Below, piece by piece: positions 54,218 to 62,105 of a stretch of 64,000 bases of DNA. Below the pieces are notes generated by a model, which worked only from the letters and a program-made list of their open reading frames with translations, was not told the DNA's origin and made no database searches. The translations under genes were made by a program, and so were the position numbers. Numbering within the stretch: the first letter of the stretch is position 1; each line of letters opens with the position of its first letter. The DNA lies in assembly GCA_035545855.1 (NCBI GenBank), contig DASZXK010000059.1, positions 70,910 through 134,909 on the forward strand, read 5' to 3'. The DNA is from DASZVB01 sp035545855. GTDB taxonomy: Bacteria; Myxococcota_A; Polyangia; Polyangiales; Polyangiaceae.

Positions 54218-54998
54218 TCCCGAAGTGACCGAACCTCAGCCGTCGCCGCACGCGCCGCGTCCCCCGGCGCGCAAGGCGTCGGTCGTCGCCGCCGTCGCAG
54301 CGACGGCCCTCGCGAAAGCCAAGTGGGCCTTCGTCGCGCTGAAGAGTCTCAGCCTCGGAAAGCTGCTGCTCACCTCCGGCAGCATGCTCGCGATGATCTG
54401 GTTCGAGGCGATGCGCTACGGCTGGGCCTACGGCGTCGGGTTCGTGCTGCTCATCTTCATCCACGAGATGGGCCACGCCGTCGCGATCCGTCACGCCGGG
54501 CTCGCGGCGGGCTACCCCGTGTTCATCCCCTTCTTCGGCGCGATGATCTCGCTCAAGGGTCAGCCCCGTTCCCCGAAAGAGGAGGCTCGCATCGCCCTCG
54601 CGGGGCCGATCGCTGGGGCCGCGGCGTCCGCCGCCTGCGCGGGCATCTTCCTCCTCACTCACCAGCGGCTCTTCCTCGCCCTCGCGTACGGCGGCTTCTT
54701 CCTCAACCTGTTCAACATGATCCCGATGCCGCCGCTCGACGGCGGCCGCGCCGCCGCGGTGTTCTCGAAGCAGGCCTGGTGGATCGGCCTCGTCGTCCTC
54801 GCCGGCCTGTTCCTCGTGACTCGAACGCCGCAGCTCCTCCTGATCGGCATCTTCGCCGCGATGAACGGCTTCCGCTCGGCGACTCACCACGTCGAAACGA
54901 CGCCCGAGGTCCGGCGCGAGGTGGCGGCGAGCTACTTCGGTCTCTGCGTGTTTCTCGCCCTGGGCGCGCACTTGACGCACCAGGTCCTGTCCGAGTGA
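54210..54998 (+). CDS. Site-2 protease family (M50) membrane metallopeptidase
   Basis: A 262-residue polytopic protein. The zinc motif HEMGH is at residues 85-89 in FIHEMGHAVAIRHAG, and the second motif NMIPMPPLDGGR near 170 supplies the third ligand (Asp). About five helices surround these. S2P proteases cleave membrane-embedded substrates. The upstream DUF2167 gene overlaps it by 8 bases, so the two probably function together, perhaps as protease and substrate or cofactor (inference). Confidence 0.87.
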   Translation: MNDPEVTEPQPSPHAPRPPARKASVVAAVAATALAKAKWAFVALKSLSLGKLLLTSGSMLAMIWFEAMRYGWAYGVGFVLLIFIHEMGHAVAIRHAGLAAGYPVFIPFFGAMISLKGQPRSPKEEARIALAGPIAGAAASAACAGIFLLTHQRLFLALAYGGFFLNLFNMIPMPPLDGGRAAAVFSKQAWWIGLVVLAGLFLVTRTPQLLLIGIFAAMNGFRSATHHVETTPEVRREVAASYFGLCVFLALGAHLTHQVLSE

Positions 54999-55076
54999 CG
55001 GCTCGTCGCGCGGACGTCCCTTGACATCCAGGCCCTCTGGCCGGACCTTTTTCCTCCCCCGAATTCTGGAGGCCCC

Positions 55077-56495
55077 ATGAAGACGTACGACAAGATCTAC
55101 ATCGGCGGTGAGTGGACCCCGCCGACCGGCAAAGGCACGTTCGAGGTCGTCGATGCGTCGACCGAGGAGGTCATGGCGACGATCCCCGCAGGCAACGCCG
55201 CGGACGTCGATCGCGCCGTGAAGGCCGCTCGCGCGGCGTTCGACGCCTGGTCGCGAACGCCGGCTGCCGAGCGCGGCGAATACCTGCAGAAGATCCAGGC
55301 GGGCCTCGCGGCGCGCACGGACGAGATCGCGGAGACGGTCGCTCGCGAGGTCGGGATGCCGATCGCTCTCAGCAAGATGATCCAGGCGGGCCTCCCGACG
55401 CTCACGTTCGGATCCGCCGCCGGGCTCGCGACGAGCTACGAGTTCGAGGAAGAGAGCGGCAATTCGACGATCGTGCGGGAGCCGGTCGGCGTCGTCGGCT
55501 GCATCACGCCCTGGAACTATCCCCTCCATCAGGTCGCCGCCAAGGTCGCCATGGCGCTCGCCGCCGGATGCACCGTCGTCTTGAAGCCGAGCGAGGTCGC
55601 GCCGCTCAGCGCGTTCATCCTCGCAGAGATCGTGGACTCCGTGCGGCTGCCCCGCGGCGTCTTCAACCTGGTCTCGGGCGACGGGCCGACGGTGGGAGAA
55701 GCCATCGCCGGCCACCCGGAGATAGACATGGTGAGCTTCACCGGCTCGACGAACGCCGGCAAGCGCGTGAGCGAGGTCGCCTCCAAGACCGTGAAGCGCG
55801 TCGCGCTGGAGCTCGGCGGCAAGAGCGCCAACGTCATCCTGGACGACGCGGACCTCGCGAAGGCGGTGAAGGCGGGCGTCCAGAACTGCTACCTGAACTC
55901 GGGGCAGACGTGCTCCGCGTGGACGCGCATGCTCGTCCCCAAGGCGAAGCACGACGAGGCCGTGCAGATCGCGAAGAAGGTCGCGGAGGGATTCACGCCC
56001 GGCCCCGCGCTGGACGGAAAGTCCCGGCTCGGGCCCCTCGTCTCCAAGACCCAGCAGGAGCGCGTCCGCGGGTACATCAAGAAGGGCATCGAGGAAGGCG
56101 CGACGCTCGTCACCGGCGGCCCGGAGCAGCCGGAGAACCTGCCGAAGGGCTACTTCGTGAAGCCCACGGTGTTCGCCAACGTGAAGAACGACATGACGAT
56201 CGCGCAGCAGGAGATCTTCGGTCCGGTCCTCTGCATCATCCCGTACGAAGACGAGGAGGACGCGATTCGCATCGCGAACGACAGCGTGTACGGCCTGGCC
56301 GGCGGCGTGTGGTCTTCGGACGACGCTCGGGCGAAGCGCGTGGCGCGACGGATCCGTACCGGACAGGTCGACGTCAACGGCGGCAACTTCAATCCGTTCG
56401 CGCCGTTCGGCGGCTTCAAGCAGTCGGGCCGCGGTCGCGAGTACGGAAAGTGGGGCCTCGAGGAGTTCCTCGAGATCAAGAGCATCCAGACCTGA
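55077..56495 (+). CDS. Aldehyde dehydrogenase family protein
   Basis: A 472-residue NAD(P)-dependent dehydrogenase. The N-terminal GEWTPPTGKGTFEVVDAST and the catalytic Glu in ALELGGKSANVI (about 245) are present. The nucleophile Cys is in NSGQTCSAWTRM (about 280), and QEIFGPVLCIIPYEDEEDAI follows. It oxidises aldehydes to acids, with substrate unknown. TGGAGG precedes the ATG. A strong hairpin follows at 56517-56547. Confidence 0.93.
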   Translation: MKTYDKIYIGGEWTPPTGKGTFEVVDASTEEVMATIPAGNAADVDRAVKAARAAFDAWSRTPAAERGEYLQKIQAGLAARTDEIAETVAREVGMPIALSKMIQAGLPTLTFGSAAGLATSYEFEEESGNSTIVREPVGVVGCITPWNYPLHQVAAKVAMALAAGCTVVLKPSEVAPLSAFILAEIVDSVRLPRGVFNLVSGDGPTVGEAIAGHPEIDMVSFTGSTNAGKRVSEVASKTVKRVALELGGKSANVILDDADLAKAVKAGVQNCYLNSGQTCSAWTRMLVPKAKHDEAVQIAKKVAEGFTPGPALDGKSRLGPLVSKTQQERVRGYIKKGIEEGATLVTGGPEQPENLPKGYFVKPTVFANVKNDMTIAQQEIFGPVLCIIPYEDEEDAIRIANDSVYGLAGGVWSSDDARAKRVARRIRTGQVDVNGGNFNPFAPFGGFKQSGRGREYGKWGLEEFLEIKSIQT

Positions 56496-56516
56496 GCCCG
56501 CTTCGTGTGACGCGGA

Positions 56517-56547
56517 GACGGCGTGTTCCCGCGAGGAGCACGCCGTC
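56517..56547. terminator. Terminator between aldehyde dehydrogenase and amidotransferase genes
   Basis: GACGGCGTG pairs perfectly over 9 bases with CACGCCGTC, with a 13-base loop. GTCGTTTCT follows in the + direction. It lies between convergent genes and may act both ways. Confidence 0.65.
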
Positions 56548-56562
56548 GTCGTTTCTGGTGCG

Positions 56563-57411
56563 CTACGCGACGACGGGGAGCGCCGGCCGCGACTCCGACG
56601 TCCGGAAGAGCTGCATGGCGCCGTCGACGCCCACCATGTCTCCGGGCTCGAGCGGCAGCCACACGTTCTCGCCGTGCAGCGGCTCGCTCGAGATCACGCA
56701 GTGGTTCACGCGACCGCTCGTCGTCGGCGCCTCGCATTCCGGCGAGAGGCTCCTGCACACGTTCCGGTCGGGGCAGCGAGTCTTGTAGGTCGAGAAGAAG
56801 AGCTCTTTGCCGCCGTGCGCGGCGACGAGCGTCTCCCCGTTCGTCACCATGAACGTCAGCGTCGCGGGCTTCTCGCCGACGTCGCAGATCGCGCGCGCCG
56901 TCGCGGTCGTCCTCCGCACGGCCGACGCGAGCTCGCTCGTGCTACGCGGGGCGACGAGGGACCCTCCCCGCCTGAGCTCCGTGAGGAGCATGAAGAAGAG
57001 GACCTCGCTGTCCGTCTCGCCGAGGATGAAGCGCCGGAGCTCGGGGGCGACCTCCGCGACCATCGCCTCCCGGTGACGGCCGAACTCCGGGACGTCGCCG
57101 TTGTGCGCGAACACCCAGCGGCCGTACTGGAACGGGTGGCAGTTCAGGACGGTCTTGTCGCCCTGCGTCGCCTTCCTCACGTGGGCGAGCACCGTCTGGC
57201 TCGAGACGACGCCGCTCAGACGATGAAAGAGCTGGTCCCCCATCGCGGTGATGGGGTTCCGGGTGACGTGCGGGGCGCCGTCCACGTAGAACGCGACGCC
57301 CCAGCCGTCCGGGTGCTGGTTGCTCTGGGTTCCGAGCGCGTTTTCCGCCGCGAGGAGGGAGCGGTGAACCTGGCTTTCGATGACGCTACGGAAGCCGAAG
57401 AGGCGGCACAT
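56563..57411 (-). CDS. Class II glutamine amidotransferase
   Basis: A 282-residue protein with Cys 2 immediately after the start Met (MCRLFGFRS), the N-terminal nucleophile of class II amidotransferases once Met is removed. QHPDGWGVAFY, AHVRKATQG, NCHPFQYGRWVFAHNGDVPEF and LGETDSEVLFFMLL are the usual glutaminase motifs. There is no synthetase domain, so it resembles YafJ/EgtC-type stand-alone enzymes, whose acceptor is unknown here. ATG at 57409-57411 is chosen because it places Cys at position 2. Confidence 0.88.
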   Translation of the reverse strand: MCRLFGFRSVIESQVHRSLLAAENALGTQSNQHPDGWGVAFYVDGAPHVTRNPITAMGDQLFHRLSGVVSSQTVLAHVRKATQGDKTVLNCHPFQYGRWVFAHNGDVPEFGRHREAMVAEVAPELRRFILGETDSEVLFFMLLTELRRGGSLVAPRSTSELASAVRRTTATARAICDVGEKPATLTFMVTNGETLVAAHGGKELFFSTYKTRCPDRNVCRSLSPECEAPTTSGRVNHCVISSEPLHGENVWLPLEPGDMVGVDGAMQLFRTSESRPALPVVA

Positions 57412-57524
57412 GCCGGTGGCGACCACCATGCCACGACCGGCGGGCTATGGCCAATTTCGCCGGCATTTCAGGCCGTTTCACGGCCGAGGCAACCGGTGAC
57501 GGGGTTCCGGCGTAGTGCACCGTG

Positions 57525-58238
57525 ATGGCATCGAACGACGATTCGCCCCTCGAGAGGCTCCTCGCCCGCCGCCGGTTCATCCAGCTCGCGGGCGCCGGCA
57601 CCGCGATCACGGCACTCGGAGGCCTCGATTGGATCGTGTCGGACGACCTCACTCGAATCGCGCGCGCGGAGACGAAGAGGGACGGGCGCCCGCGCCTTCC
57701 CCCCGGGCAGCGCGTCATCGAGCGGCTCAAGCCCATGGGCGGGGAAGAGGGGGACTCGCGCCCGGGAACGTTCCGTCTGAGGGTCCACGGGCTCGTCGAG
57801 CATCCCTACGAGCTCGACTTCGCGGGTCTGCTCGCGATGCCGCAGGTCACCGAGGAAGCGGACGTGCATTGCGTGACGGGCTGGACGGTCCTCGGCGCCA
57901 GGTGGACGGGCGTTCGCGTGAAGGACCTCGCCGAGCGCGCCGGCGTGAAGCGCGAAGCCCGGCACGTGATCTTCGAGGCGGCCCACGGCTACACCGCCAA
58001 CGTGCGCCTGGCAGAGGCGCTCGCTCCGGACGTCCTCGTGGCTCATCGCCTGGAAGACCGTCCGCTCGCGCGCGCGAACGGGGCCCCGGTGCGAGGGCTC
58101 GTTCCGGGGCTCTATTTCTGGAAGAGCGCCAAGTGGCTCACCGGTATCCGGTTCGTGAAGGAGGACGAGCCCGGGTACTGGGAGACGCGCGGCTACAACA
58201 ACCACGCCGATCCGTGGAAGGAGGAGCGCTATGCCTGA
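57525..58238 (+). CDS. Molybdopterin-dependent oxidoreductase (MsrP/sulfite oxidase-like)
   Basis: A 237-residue protein (a GTG 3 bases upstream is also possible). RRRFIQLAGAGTAITALG looks like a Tat-type signal. The molybdenum ligand Cys lies near residue 115 in ADVHCVTGWTVLGARWTGV, the sulfite-oxidase-fold signature. The C-terminus has GLYFWKSAKWLTGIRF and TRGYNNHADPW as in MsrP/YedY. Such enzymes repair oxidised methionine in the periplasm or oxidise small substrates. The stop overlaps the start of the membrane protein by 8 bases, which would supply electrons. Confidence 0.87.
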   Translation: MASNDDSPLERLLARRRFIQLAGAGTAITALGGLDWIVSDDLTRIARAETKRDGRPRLPPGQRVIERLKPMGGEEGDSRPGTFRLRVHGLVEHPYELDFAGLLAMPQVTEEADVHCVTGWTVLGARWTGVRVKDLAERAGVKREARHVIFEAAHGYTANVRLAEALAPDVLVAHRLEDRPLARANGAPVRGLVPGLYFWKSAKWLTGIRFVKEDEPGYWETRGYNNHADPWKEERYA

Positions 58239-58824
58239 CGGGGGGGGCGGCGGCACGCGGCGGGTCTCCGCACGAGTCCGCGCGGTCCTCCGCGTGGTCC
58301 ACCGGGACGCGGGCTATTTCGTCGTGGGGCTGACCTTCGTCTACGCGGTGTCCGGCCTCGCCGTGAACCACATCAAGGACTGGGACCCGAACTTCCGGCA
58401 CGTGGAAGCGACGCACCACGTCCCGGCTCCGCTACCCGCGGACGACGACGCGGCGGGACGAGCCGTCCTCTCGACGCTCGGCATCTCGGAGTCCCCGAAG
58501 GAAATCTACCGGACGAACGAGACGGACCTCGAGATCACGCTGGAACACCGCACCCTCCACGCCGATCCGCGCACCGGCGTCGTCACGGACGAGCGGGAGG
58601 AACCTCGGCCGTTCGTGCGCCTCGCGAACTGGCTCCACCTGAACCGGGGCAAGAAGGCCTGGACCTACGTTGCGGACGGTTACGCCGTACTTCTCCTGTA
58701 TCTGGCGACCTCCGGGCTCTTCATGCTTCCCGGAAGGAAGGGGCTGCTCGGACGGGGCGCGGTGCTCGCAGGGCTCGGCGTCGCCCTACCCGTGCTCTAC
58801 GTCGTGCTCTCCGGCGGCCCGTGA
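58231..58824 (+). CDS. PepSY-type transmembrane protein
   Basis: A 197-residue protein with three hydrophobic helices (about 28-48, 147-165 and 175-195). VVHRDAGYFVVGLTFVYAVSGLAVNHIKDWDPNF near the N-terminus and NWLHLNRGKKAWTYVADG before the second helix match PepSY-associated membrane proteins, whose His residues may bind heme. A periplasmic domain lies between. It is co-translated with the molybdoenzyme and probably replaces MsrQ (YedZ) as the membrane electron donor; this is inferred from the gene overlap. Confidence 0.8.
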   Translation: MPDGGGGGTRRVSARVRAVLRVVHRDAGYFVVGLTFVYAVSGLAVNHIKDWDPNFRHVEATHHVPAPLPADDDAAGRAVLSTLGISESPKEIYRTNETDLEITLEHRTLHADPRTGVVTDEREEPRPFVRLANWLHLNRGKKAWTYVADGYAVLLLYLATSGLFMLPGRKGLLGRGAVLAGLGVALPVLYVVLSGGP

Positions 58825-58885
58825 TGGCCGCCGGGCGTCGTCATGCCTACGGCGACGGCCGTCGGAAACCGTGTAGGATGGATCG

Positions 58886-60817
58886 ATGGCCGAGTCTCCG
58901 CTCGCCTCGCTGCTCGCCGGACAGCTCGTTCGGTCGGAGTCGACGCCGGGCGTGGGGTATCGGCTGCAGCACGTCCTCGGCGAGGGCGGCATGGGGATCG
59001 CGCTCTACGCGATCCGTCAGGGCCCGGGCGGCTCGACGCCCGCGGTGCTGAAGGTCATGAAGCCCGACGTCATGGCCTCCGCGGGGCCGACGGCGGCCCT
59101 GATGATCCAGAAGGAGGCCGTCGCGCTCGGGCGCCTGAACGAGCGGGTCCCCCCCACGCCCTTCGTCGTCCGCTTCATGGATACGGGGACGGTCGCCGTG
59201 GATCGCGCGACCTTGCCGTGGATCGCCCTCGAGTACGTCCACGGCGGAGCGGAGGGCACGACGCTCGAGCAGCGTGTCGCCTACAGCGTGAAGAACACGA
59301 CGTTCGCCTTCGACGCCTCCCGGACGACCCACACCGTCGAATGCCTCGCCGAAGGTCTCGCTGCGATCCACGACGTCGGCGTCGTTCACCGGGACCTCAC
59401 TCCCGGCAACGTCCTCTGCTGCGGATTCGGCGCGAGCGAGATCTTGAAGATCGCCGATTTCGGGATCGCGCGCCCCGCGGGGGTGACGAACACCTTCGGC
59501 TCGGTGCTGCTCGGCACGCCTGGATATGCTGCGCCGGAGCAATCCTTCTCGAGCGAGGGCGACGTCGGTCCGTGGACGGACGTCTTCGGCTTCGCGTGCG
59601 TCGTCTTCTACGCGCTCACCGGCGAGCAGTACTTCGATACGGCGAACTTCGCCCAGGCGCTGCTCATGGTCCGGGACACGCGGCGCCGGAGCCTCCTCGA
59701 ATGCCGCGGGCTCTCGCCGGAATTCCGGGAAAATCCGGCGATCTGCCGCAACATCGACCAGGTGTTCGCGCGGGCCACGGCGATGACGCCCACGGAGCGG
59801 CACCCGAGCGCACAGGAGTTCGCCGGCGCGATCCTCCCGTCCCTTCGCGGCGCCGCCGGCCCGCGGAGCCAGCGCGCGAGCGAGCGCTGGGTACAGAGCG
59901 TCGCTTCACGCCCCTTCGAGCGATCGCTCGCGAACTGGACGTGGACGGTCCGTCACCCGCCAGGCGACGATCGCCTCGTCCGGGGCATCGCGTGGGACGG
60001 CGACGGGCACGGCCTCGCCGTCACGACGGACGGCCTCTCGTACTGGAACGGGTCGACGTGGCAGCCGGCCGCGGCCGTCGGCATCGACCCGGCCCTGGGC
60101 CTTCGCTCGATCAGCCTGGTTCGACCCGGACGCTGGATCATCGGCGGAGAAAGCGGGCTCCTCGCGATGATCGGCGGCGAGCTCGGGCCGACGCTCTTCC
60201 ACGGCCCGCCCGCGGCCGACTTCTCGCTCGTGAACGGGGACCCGCTGGATCTCGCGCTCGCCGTCAGCGAGACGGGGAACAGCCCTCCGCTCCTCTACAC
60301 CGTGGCCGCGGGGCACTTCTTCCGGCCCGTGCCCCTCGAAGCGGCGCGGACGATCGCCGCGATCGCGCGCCTCGACGAGGCTCGGTGGATCGTCGCCGGG
60401 AGGACCACGCAAGGCACCGGGTTCGCGGCCGTCTACTCGGCGCTCGAGTTCGAGGCGACGTTCCTCCTCGCGCCTCCCACGGACGCGCTGACGACGTGCG
60501 CGGCGCACCTCGACCGAGGAATCGGCGTGGCCGCGGGCCGCCGCGGCGTGGCGGTTCGCTTCGACGCGGGTCGCACGGAGTCCACCATCGTCGAGTCGTC
60601 GACGGACGTCGCGTCCGCCGCGATGGACGTCCAAGGGCGCGCCTGGGCGGGCGCGAGCGGCCGCCTCTGGACGCAATCGCCGGAGCCTCGCGCACCTTGG
60701 TTCAGAGCCTGGGAAGATCCCGGGTTCCGTACCCCGTTCGTGAGCCTCCGGGCGGACCTCGGCGTGGTGACGGCGATGACGGTCGACGGCGCGGTGCTCG
60801 AGGGTCGCGCCGGCTGA
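58886..60817 (+). CDS. Ser/Thr kinase fused to a beta-propeller-like domain
   Basis: A 643-residue protein without membrane helices. The kinase domain has P-loop LGEGGMGIAL (about 32-41), LKVMKP lysine, catalytic loop HRDLTPGN (Thr replaces the usual Lys of HRDLKPxN), DFGIA and GTPGYAAPEQ. From about residue 345 the protein has repeated short strands with Gly-Trp-type turns (GIAWDGDGHGLAVTTDGLSYWNG, RWIIGGESGLLAMIGGE, RWIVAGRTTQGTGF, VQGRAWAGASGRLW). This looks like a WD/YVTN-type propeller. It is probably cytoplasmic, and the propeller may be the sensor or a substrate platform. Confidence 0.82.
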   Translation: MAESPLASLLAGQLVRSESTPGVGYRLQHVLGEGGMGIALYAIRQGPGGSTPAVLKVMKPDVMASAGPTAALMIQKEAVALGRLNERVPPTPFVVRFMDTGTVAVDRATLPWIALEYVHGGAEGTTLEQRVAYSVKNTTFAFDASRTTHTVECLAEGLAAIHDVGVVHRDLTPGNVLCCGFGASEILKIADFGIARPAGVTNTFGSVLLGTPGYAAPEQSFSSEGDVGPWTDVFGFACVVFYALTGEQYFDTANFAQALLMVRDTRRRSLLECRGLSPEFRENPAICRNIDQVFARATAMTPTERHPSAQEFAGAILPSLRGAAGPRSQRASERWVQSVASRPFERSLANWTWTVRHPPGDDRLVRGIAWDGDGHGLAVTTDGLSYWNGSTWQPAAAVGIDPALGLRSISLVRPGRWIIGGESGLLAMIGGELGPTLFHGPPAADFSLVNGDPLDLALAVSETGNSPPLLYTVAAGHFFRPVPLEAARTIAAIARLDEARWIVAGRTTQGTGFAAVYSALEFEATFLLAPPTDALTTCAAHLDRGIGVAAGRRGVAVRFDAGRTESTIVESSTDVASAAMDVQGRAWAGASGRLWTQSPEPRAPWFRAWEDPGFRTPFVSLRADLGVVTAMTVDGAVLEGRAG

Positions 60818-60979
60818 CACCGCCGGCGAGTGAGCGACCGAAAGCCGGAAAAGCGCGCCCCCTCCCCGAGGGGCGCCGGGCCGCGGCTTCCCGTCCCTCC
60901 GGCCCGCACTATGTGTCGCCCCGTGGTACACCCCAATACGGAGTCGAGAGCGCCACTCTCGCCGCGGAGCCAGAAACGA

Positions 60980-61867
60980 ATGCCGAGCTCGGATCAGCGC
61001 GCCGTGGTCGAATCGGTGCTCGACAGCCTCGTCGAGAGCTACGCGGGCCCGCTCGAGATCAACAACCTCGAGAGCGCGGCCCTCCCCAACAAGCGTGCGG
61101 TGATCGAGGCCTTCAATCACCTGGTTCCCATCATCTACATGGGCTTCTACAGCCGTCGCGGCCTGAACGCCGAGAACCTCCGAGCCTCGATCGGAGAGCA
61201 CCTCGTCCCGGCGTACAACGCACTCGTAGAGCAGACGGGGCGGGCCGTGACGTACGACGAACGAAACCCACGCCCGTCGGCGTCGCGCCCGTCCACGTTC
61301 TCTCAGGAAGTGGTCGCGAGGCTGCTCCGGAAGCTACCGGAGCTGAGGCGGACGCTGAACGCCGACGTTCTCGCCGCCTACGAGGGCGATCCTGCCGCGA
61401 ACAGCATCGAGGAAATCGTCTTCAGCTACCCGGCAGTCCGCGCGATCACCGCGCACCGAATCGCTCACGTGCTCTACGCGGAGGGGGTCCCGATGATCCC
61501 GCGGATCATCTCCGAGTACGCGCACTCCGAGACTGGCATCGACATTCACGCGGGTGCCCGCATCGGGGAGAGCTTCTTCATCGACCACGGCACCGGCGTC
61601 GTCATCGGGGAGACGACGGTGATCGGACGCAACGTGAAGCTCTATCAAGGCGTCACGCTCGGCGCGCTCAGTGCGCCGCGCTCCCGGGAGTCCTCGGGCG
61701 AGTTCCAGCGGCATCCCACCCTGGAAGACGACGTCGTCGTGTACGCCGGCGCGACCATCCTCGGCGGGGAAACGGTCATCGGCCGCGGCTCCGTCATCGG
61801 CGGCAACGTCTGGATAACCAAGTCGGTCCCTCCGAATTCCAAGGTCTTCGGGCGCCCGAAAGACTGA
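60980..61867 (+). CDS. cysE: Serine O-acetyltransferase
   Basis: A 295-residue enzyme that acetylates L-serine with acetyl-CoA, the first step of cysteine synthesis. The left-handed beta-helix hexapeptides are seen from GIDIHAGARIGESFFIDHGTGVVIGETTVIGRNVKLYQGVTLGA, with the catalytic His in DHGTG. A longer N-terminal helical domain (residues 1-150) fits the EpsC-type SAT rather than the short E. coli form. ATG at 60980 (MPSSDQRA) is chosen; codons at 60911 (ATG) and 60830 (GTG) are in frame but lack similarity. Confidence 0.9.
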   Translation: MPSSDQRAVVESVLDSLVESYAGPLEINNLESAALPNKRAVIEAFNHLVPIIYMGFYSRRGLNAENLRASIGEHLVPAYNALVEQTGRAVTYDERNPRPSASRPSTFSQEVVARLLRKLPELRRTLNADVLAAYEGDPAANSIEEIVFSYPAVRAITAHRIAHVLYAEGVPMIPRIISEYAHSETGIDIHAGARIGESFFIDHGTGVVIGETTVIGRNVKLYQGVTLGALSAPRSRESSGEFQRHPTLEDDVVVYAGATILGGETVIGRGSVIGGNVWITKSVPPNSKVFGRPKD

Positions 61868-62000
61868 GCCAGAAAAATACCGACCGGGCAGCCACGTTCC
61901 GGGCACTGAGGGCCCAGACGTCGAGGGCGCGGATCGATGTACCAGCTGGCCGTTCGGGCCAGGGGATCCGTGAGCCGGTCGGCGCAAAAACCGAGCAATG

Positions 62001-62019
62001 ACGCGCAATTAATGCGCGT
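62001..62019. promoter_or_regulatory. Operator-like inverted repeat upstream of the copper monooxygenase-like gene
   Basis: ACGCGCA-ATTAA-TGCGCGT is a perfect 7-bp inverted repeat with an AT spacer, 87 bases before the ATG. Its AT-rich centre is unusual for this genome. It could bind a dimeric repressor. Confidence 0.4.
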
Positions 62020-62105
62020 GCCGGCCGGTAGACAGTTTCGTCCGCCTCATCTAGATTCAAGACGACCGTTCGGTACAGCACCCACTCTCGAAAGGCGCTT
62101 CCTCG

